A stretch of 44,767 nucleotides of DNA, taken from positions 1-44,767 of the forward strand of contig JAEZYU010000071.1 in NCBI GenBank assembly GCA_023418915.1, given 5' to 3'. The DNA comes from Bacillota bacterium. GTDB taxonomy: Bacteria > Bacillota > Clostridia > Acetivibrionales > DTU013. The notes beneath the pieces were generated by a model, which was not told the origin of the DNA, did not search any database, and saw nothing but the letters and a program-made list of their open reading frames with translations. Both the position numbers and the translations under genes were made by a program. Below are positions 40,966 to 44,767 of this stretch, piece by piece; positions within the stretch are counted from its first letter, which is position 1; every line of letters starts with the position of its first letter.

Positions 40966-41517
40966 CTAAAGCCCCAGTTGATCTGAAATCTCCTGCATTG
41001 CCATCAATGAAGTTTCTATAAAATTCTCGAGTGATAAGCCCAGTTCACTGCAGGACCTGATCTGATCTCTGTTTGCACCCTTTGCGAATGATTTTTCGCT
41101 CATTTTTCTCATGGTAAACTGAGCCGTAACATCCGCAAGCCTCTTTGACGGCAGTATCAGTGCTGCCGCAGTAATGAGCCCTGAGACAGGATCTGCACAA
41201 TACAGCGCCTTATCCAGCTTTCTTTTCCTTTCGATGCCATGATACGGATTGTGGGCTTTTACTGCGTATATGATCTCTTGTTCAACTCCCAGATTTTCAA
41301 GGATGTCAGCTCCGATTATACTGTGCATGGATGGTTCGTCTGCTGTCCTCTCATAATCTATGTCGTGCAGCAGGCCTGCCAACCCCCAGACCTCAACATT
41401 CTCCCTGAACAAAGAGGCAAGCTTTCTCATTATAGATTCAACTGCCAGTGAATGCTTAATTAAATTGTTGTGCTTAATCCTCGCCTTAAGTTCTGTCAAT
41501 GCCTGTTCCCTGTCCAT
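40966..41517 (-). CDS. HD-domain phosphohydrolase
   Basis: A 183-residue HD-superfamily metal-dependent phosphohydrolase. Metal ligands: His in KHSLAVE, HD in GLLHDIDYE, a His in MHSIIGA, and Asp in YCADPVSG. Substrate unknown; nucleotides or phosphoesters are possible. ATG 41517 follows an AGGTGAT site and is the family's usual start; the extension to 41592 enters repeat DNA and is rejected. It lies between secG and rnr. Confidence 0.85.
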   Translation of the reverse strand: MDREQALTELKARIKHNNLIKHSLAVESIMRKLASLFRENVEVWGLAGLLHDIDYERTADEPSMHSIIGADILENLGVEQEIIYAVKAHNPYHGIERKRKLDKALYCADPVSGLITAAALILPSKRLADVTAQFTMRKMSEKSFAKGANRDQIRSCSELGLSLENFIETSLMAMQEISDQLGL

Positions 41518-41591
41518 ACGATCACCTGTTTCCTTTGGTTTGTTCATTATAAAGGTATACTTTTCGACCTGATATCTCGAATAATATTCCA

Positions 41592-41805
41592 ATCACGTTC
41601 TTCGCCTGACATCCCAGGCCTTATTAACGATCACGTTCTTCGCCTGACATCCCGAGCCTTATTAACGTTCACGTTCTTCGCCTGACATCCCAAGCCTTAT
41701 TAACGATCACGTTCTTTCGTTACGACATCTCAGGCCTTATTAACGATCACGTTCTTCGCCTGACATCCCGAGCCTTATTAACGATCACGTTCTTTCGTTA
41801 CGACA
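41592..41805. repeat. 38-bp tandem array, five and a half units
   Basis: Units start at 41592, 41630, 41668, 41706 (40 bp), 41746 and 41784 (partial). All contain ATCACGTTCTT and CTTATTAACG. Two unit types alternate at the middle (TCGCCTGACATCCC versus TTCGTTACGACATCTC), so the array has mixed history. Confidence 0.93.
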
Positions 41806-41833
41806 AAAAAGACCATGCATTTCTGCATAGTCT
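41804..41833 (-). terminator. Terminator of secG
   Basis: On the minus strand AGACTATGCA-GAAA-TGCATGGTCT forms a 10-bp stem with a GAAA tetraloop, followed by six T. Confidence 0.92.
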
Positions 41834-41847
41834 CCGATACACATGTC

Positions 41848-42084
41848 TTACAGTATAATATATAGCACTATTGAAGTAACAATAAAAGCAATAGCAGCTA
41901 CAGATGTATATTTGCCCAGCAATGCATCCAAAGTCCTGCCTTTGTTTTTCCCGAAAAATGTTTCTGCTCCGCCTGCTATAGAACCTAATCCTGCCGACTT
42001 ACCCGACTGGAGAAGAACTATGATGACGATGGAAAGAGCAAATATTATATGCAAAATTGTAACTATTATCTGGATTGCGTTCAA
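41848..42084 (-). CDS. secG: Preprotein translocase subunit SecG
   Basis: A 78-residue SecG: two membrane helices (IIVTILHIIFALSIVIIVLL and YTSVAAIAFIVTSIVLYII) joined by the conserved Gly-rich loop SAGLGSIAGGAETFFGKNKG. Part of the SecYEG export channel. The start is TTG at 42084, six bases after GGGAGG; the upstream ATG at 42117 lacks a ribosome binding site. Followed by its own terminator. Confidence 0.93.
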   Translation of the reverse strand: MNAIQIIVTILHIIFALSIVIIVLLQSGKSAGLGSIAGGAETFFGKNKGRTLDALLGKYTSVAAIAFIVTSIVLYIIL

Positions 42085-42450
42085 AGTAACACCTCCCGAA
42101 AATTCACAAAAAGCCATATCTTCCCTTTTAAATGACTTTTTGCAGCGAAATCAATTTTAACACATATTAAACTAAAATACAAGCATTATATTGACCGCTT
42201 GTGCTTATATAAATAGCCTAGCGTTAATCGGAACGTTAAAGCCTAGTTATGATAAAGTGTTATCTATAATAAGTTTCCCATACTCTTTTTTACGATAACC
42301 CGATTTTCTATGATTGGTTTTCCCATGCTTTATTGTGTGGCTGCAAGTAAATACTACTTTTTGTTCCTAATTTACATAAATTGCACATACATGTATTATT
42401 GCACATTCTATTAATTAATGGGGTGTAATATAAATCATAGCCTGTTTTTT

Positions 42451-42589
42451 GTTAAAATTTTCAATTAGTGGGATGTTTTTATTGCAATAATACAATAAAT
42501 AAAGAGAAAAAGGATACATAAATCGCAGAATAACTGTATTATTTAAACTAATTCCATCGTATACCTTCCCACTAATTGAAAAACTTAAC
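42451..42589. mobile_element. 139-bp MITE-like element with 23-bp inverted repeats
   Basis: Terminal inverted repeats at 42451-42473 and 42567-42589 match at 21 of 23 positions (both contain TTTTCAATTAGTGGGA). A second, inner inverted pair AATAATACA/TGTATTATT makes the element a long imperfect hairpin. No coding capacity and no clear target-site duplication. Confidence 0.6.
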
Positions 42590-42643
42590 ATTTCCCAATA
42601 TTATTTCCCGCTTATGTCGCAGAATCATCAGCTACAAGAATGT

Positions 42644-42735
42644 AATGAGGCGATAGATATCCCCCCACTCCATTACATATTTTCAACCATTCAGGTTAAA
42701 AACGCTTAGTGGTGGGTCTCAATAGAAAACGATGC
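42644..42735 (-). repeat. Dispersed structured repeat B, copy 2 (inverted)
   Basis: The reverse complement carries GCATCGTTTTCT, AAGCGTTTTT, CCTGAA, TTGAAAATATGT and CGCCTC in the same order as 21183-21308. It lies in the 0.9 kb secG-eno gap, which otherwise shows no gene. Confidence 0.75.
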
Positions 42736-42810
42736 GGGTTTTCTCAGACTATGCAACAATGTTCATTGTAGGAATTGTAATAACAGACTTAGTATAAAAT
42801 CTAATTAACA

Positions 42811-42962
42811 GCGCTTGATATCTAGAAACAACGCTTGATATCTGGCATTTACGCTTGGTATTTTGCAGTTGCGCTTGATATCTGGCATTTACGCTTGGTA
42901 TCTGGCAGCTGCGTTTGATATCTGGCATTTACGCTTGATATCTGGCATTTACGCTTGGTAAT
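42811..42962. repeat. 20-bp tandem array, seven and a half units
   Basis: Units begin every 20 bases from 42811; consensus ACGCTTGATATCTGGCATTT. An alternative ending (GGCAGYTGC) occurs in some units. It lies just downstream of eno on the minus strand, beyond its terminator. Confidence 0.94.
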
Positions 42963-42966
42963 AGCA

Positions 42967-43005
42967 AAGCAGGGGACACATGACTGTTAAATTTGCCCCC
43001 TGCTT
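42967..43005 (-). terminator. Terminator-like hairpin after eno
   Basis: AAGCAGGGG (42967-42975) pairs with CCCCTGCTT (42997-43005) around a 21-base loop; only TTTGC follows on minus, so strength is moderate. Confidence 0.6.
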
Positions 43006-43020
43006 CACATTATGCCTTCC

Positions 43021-44322
43021 TTATTTGCTCTTCAGATTGAACCATGCATCAAGTCCGGGATATATCGCAGCTTCGCCCAGTTCCTCCTCTATCCTCAGCA
43101 ATTGATTGTACTTTGCGACTCTGTCTGTACGGGATGGTGCTCCTGTCTTGATCTGTCCGGAGTTTGTTGCCACTGCGATATCAGCAATGGTCGAATCCTC
43201 GGTCTCGCCGGATCTGTGCGATGTCACGGCTGTATACCCCGCCCTATTGGCCATCTGGATTGCATCGAGAGTCTCAGTGAGTGTACCGATCTGATTTACC
43301 TTAATCAGTATCGAATTGGCTACTCCCATATCGATACCTTTTTTAAGTCTGTCAGTGTTAGTCACAAAAAGATCGTCTCCGACCAACTGTATCTTACTGC
43401 CCAGTCTCTGGGTCAAAAGCTTCCAGCCTTCCCAGTCCTCTTCGGCCACACCGTCCTCAAGTGATATGATCGGGTATTTGTCTGCGAGATCAGACCAGAA
43501 TTCGACCATTTCCTCACGAGACTTTGTCATATTTGTTTTCCAGAAATGATATGTGCCATCCTCTTGGTACATTTCAGTCGCTGCTGCATCAATAGCAATC
43601 CTGAAATCATCACCCGGCCTGTATCCTGCTTTTTCGACAGCCTCAAGTATCACCTGTATTGCTTCCTCATCATTTTTCAGGTTTGGAGCAAAGCCGCCTT
43701 CATCACCTACTGCTGTCGAATAACCCTTAGCGCTGAGCACCTTTTTTAGATTGTGGAAAACCTCCGCGCACATCATAAGAGCATTTTTGAAGCAATCCGC
43801 TCCAACCGGCATTATCATGAATTCCTGTATGTTGACGCTGTTGTCCGCATGCTTCCCTCCGTTTATTATATTCATCATGGGAACGGGCAGCACTTTAGCG
43901 TTGACACCACCTATATACTGATAAATGCTTATGCCGAGAGCCTCGGCAGCTGCCTTAGCAACTGCAAGTGAAACTCCGAGGATGGCATTTGCACCAAGCT
44001 TTCCTTTATTATAAGTACCGTCAAGTGCAATCATTTTCTTGTCGATTGTTACCTGGTCGAACACATTCATACCCTCGATTTCGGGAGCTATGATCTCATT
44101 TACATTGGAAACCGCAGTGAGCACTCCCTTTCCGAGATATCTGCCCGTATCGCCGTCTCTCAGCTCCACCGCTTCAAAAGCGCCTGTTGAAGCACCTGAC
44201 GGCACTGCAGCACGTCCGACGAATCCGCCCTCGACTATAACTTCCACCTCGATAGTCGGATTACCTCTGGAGTCAAGTATTTCCCGTCCAAATACACTTT
44301 CAATTTCAAGATACTGTTTCAT
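43021..44322 (-). CDS. eno: Enolase
   Basis: A 433-residue phosphopyruvate hydratase (2-phosphoglycerate to phosphoenolpyruvate, glycolysis). Conserved SGASTGAFEAVELRDGD, the metal Asp/Glu residues in VGDEGGFAPN, SLEDGVAEEDWEG and VGDDLFVTN, the catalytic Lys in LIKVNQIGTLTE, and SHRSGETED are intact. ATG 44322 with AAGGAG eight bases upstream matches the family start (MKQYLEIESVFGREILDSRG). The extension to 44340 is rejected. Eno-secG-rnr order is a familiar Firmicute neighbourhood. Confidence 0.97.
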   Translation of the reverse strand: MKQYLEIESVFGREILDSRGNPTIEVEVIVEGGFVGRAAVPSGASTGAFEAVELRDGDTGRYLGKGVLTAVSNVNEIIAPEIEGMNVFDQVTIDKKMIALDGTYNKGKLGANAILGVSLAVAKAAAEALGISIYQYIGGVNAKVLPVPMMNIINGGKHADNSVNIQEFMIMPVGADCFKNALMMCAEVFHNLKKVLSAKGYSTAVGDEGGFAPNLKNDEEAIQVILEAVEKAGYRPGDDFRIAIDAAATEMYQEDGTYHFWKTNMTKSREEMVEFWSDLADKYPIISLEDGVAEEDWEGWKLLTQRLGSKIQLVGDDLFVTNTDRLKKGIDMGVANSILIKVNQIGTLTETLDAIQMANRAGYTAVTSHRSGETEDSTIADIAVATNSGQIKTGAPSRTDRVAKYNQLLRIEEELGEAAIYPGLDAWFNLKSK

Positions 44323-44387
44323 AACGCATGCTCCTTTCAAAACTCTTATTATGCCTGTTTCATTATGATTAACTGATTATGCATTCT

Positions 44388-44480
44388 CGTTGTCTATCAT
44401 TGCTACCCGTTGCCTGTCATTGCCGCCCGTTGCCTATCATTGCTTTCTCTTTGCCTATCATCATTGCTGCCCGCTGTGGC
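44388..44480. repeat. 20-bp tandem array upstream of eno
   Basis: CGTTGYCTRTCATTGCYRCC units at 44388-44407, 44408-44427 and 44428-44447, then more degenerate copies to about 44480. Confidence 0.88.
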
Positions 44481-44518
44481 TTTCTCGTTGATACATTCCA
44501 TATTATAACACTTTATTC

Positions 44519-44647
44519 AAGGAAAATTTTTCGTTTGTAGAAAAATTTTCTTCCCAAGTCACAAAATACCCAAAGAATATTTTGTGATATAGCGGTGTCT
44601 CAACGAGGCTGGTCGCAAGCAAGGCTTGCTGCTCGCCTATGCATCCG
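44519..44647 (+). repeat. Dispersed structured repeat A, copy 2
   Basis: Three palindromes as in copy 1: AAAATTTTTC/GAAAAATTTT, the perfect 10-bp stem TCACAAAATA/TATTTTGTGA, and GCAAGC-AAG-GCTTGC. Compared with copy 1 the second stem shows compensating base changes. Confidence 0.82.
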
Positions 44648-44767
44648 GGCTGGTCGCAAGCAAGGCTTGCTGCTCGCCTATGCATCCGGGCTGGTCGCAA
44701 GCAAGGCTTGCTGCTCGCCTATGCATCCGGGCTGGTCGCAAGCAAGGCTTGCTGCTCGCCTATGCAT
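44607..44767. repeat. 41-bp tandem array built from the end of repeat A
   Basis: Identical units start at 44607, 44648, 44689 and 44730; each opens GGCTGGTCGCAAGCAAGG and contains the third palindrome of repeat A. The array runs off the window edge, so its length is unknown. Confidence 0.95.

Noticed and set aside
42811..42962. Regular 20-bp repeats that might be a CRISPR array
   Set aside because: The units are directly adjacent with no unique spacers, and no cas genes are near. The same holds for the 38-bp and 41-bp arrays.

Overview
The window reads as chromosomal DNA of an anaerobic Gram-positive bacterium of the class Clostridia (Firmicutes). The reasons are a paired glgC/glgD glycogen enzyme set, the 50S cluster rplU-prp-rpmA-obgE with an L27 that carries a Firmicute cleavable leader, DUF4364, IreB/RuvX/DUF1292, a tRNA-threonylcarbamoyladenosine methylthiotransferase, many ferredoxin or radical-SAM proteins, AGGAGG ribosome binding sites and TTG/GTG starts. 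I cannot place it to genus. Most genes lie on the minus strand and most are housekeeping.

Layout. 0-7 kb: a stand-alone tyrosine recombinase beside a palindromic region, a DMT permease, the glgC-glgD pair and a QueG-like iron-sulphur protein. 7-15.6 kb: DUF4364 (plus strand) converging on a ribosome-related minus-strand cluster, transcribed as TIGR03960 radical SAM, DUF2344, rng, then (after a 1.1 kb gap) rplU, prp, rpmA, obgE, yhbY. 15.7-20.2 kb: PdxA-family dehydrogenase, a GH4 enzyme with the alpha-galacturonidase CHEV motif, and a membrane acyltransferase. 20.5-28.8 kb: tRNA-Pro(CGG), an APH-fold kinase, purC, a UvrA paralogue, a nucleotidyltransferase and an AraC/GyrI-type regulator. 29-38 kb: a transglutaminase remnant, a class III aminotransferase, a rubredoxin-like protein, a DUF3048 lipoprotein, a PilZ protein, DUF1292, ruvX, an aldo/keto reductase, ireB, mtaB, an HPr-like protein lacking its histidine, and DUF523. 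38-44.8 kb: rnr, an HD protein, secG and eno.

What is unusual is the density of tandem repeats. Nearly every long intergenic gap contains a short array (units of 8, 16, 18, 20, 23, 34, 37, 38, 39, 41, 43-45 bp). Several ordinary genes carry in-frame arrays whose unit is a multiple of three (48 bp in the QueG-like gene, 21 bp in two genes, 24 bp in the AraC gene, 30 and 27 bp in rnr). Two arrays (after purC and after ireB) are built from copies of the neighbouring gene's 3' end. In addition there are dispersed, strongly palindromic repeats: element A near 21.1 kb and 44.6 kb with a fragment at 30.6 kb, element B at 21.2 kb and inverted at 42.7 kb, and a 139-bp element with 23-bp terminal inverted repeats at 42.45 kb.

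A small, hitherto uncalled membrane-protein gene in the rng-rplU gap appears to be split by a -1 frameshift at an A-AAA-AAC heptamer. No CRISPR array, prophage or complete insertion sequence is visible.
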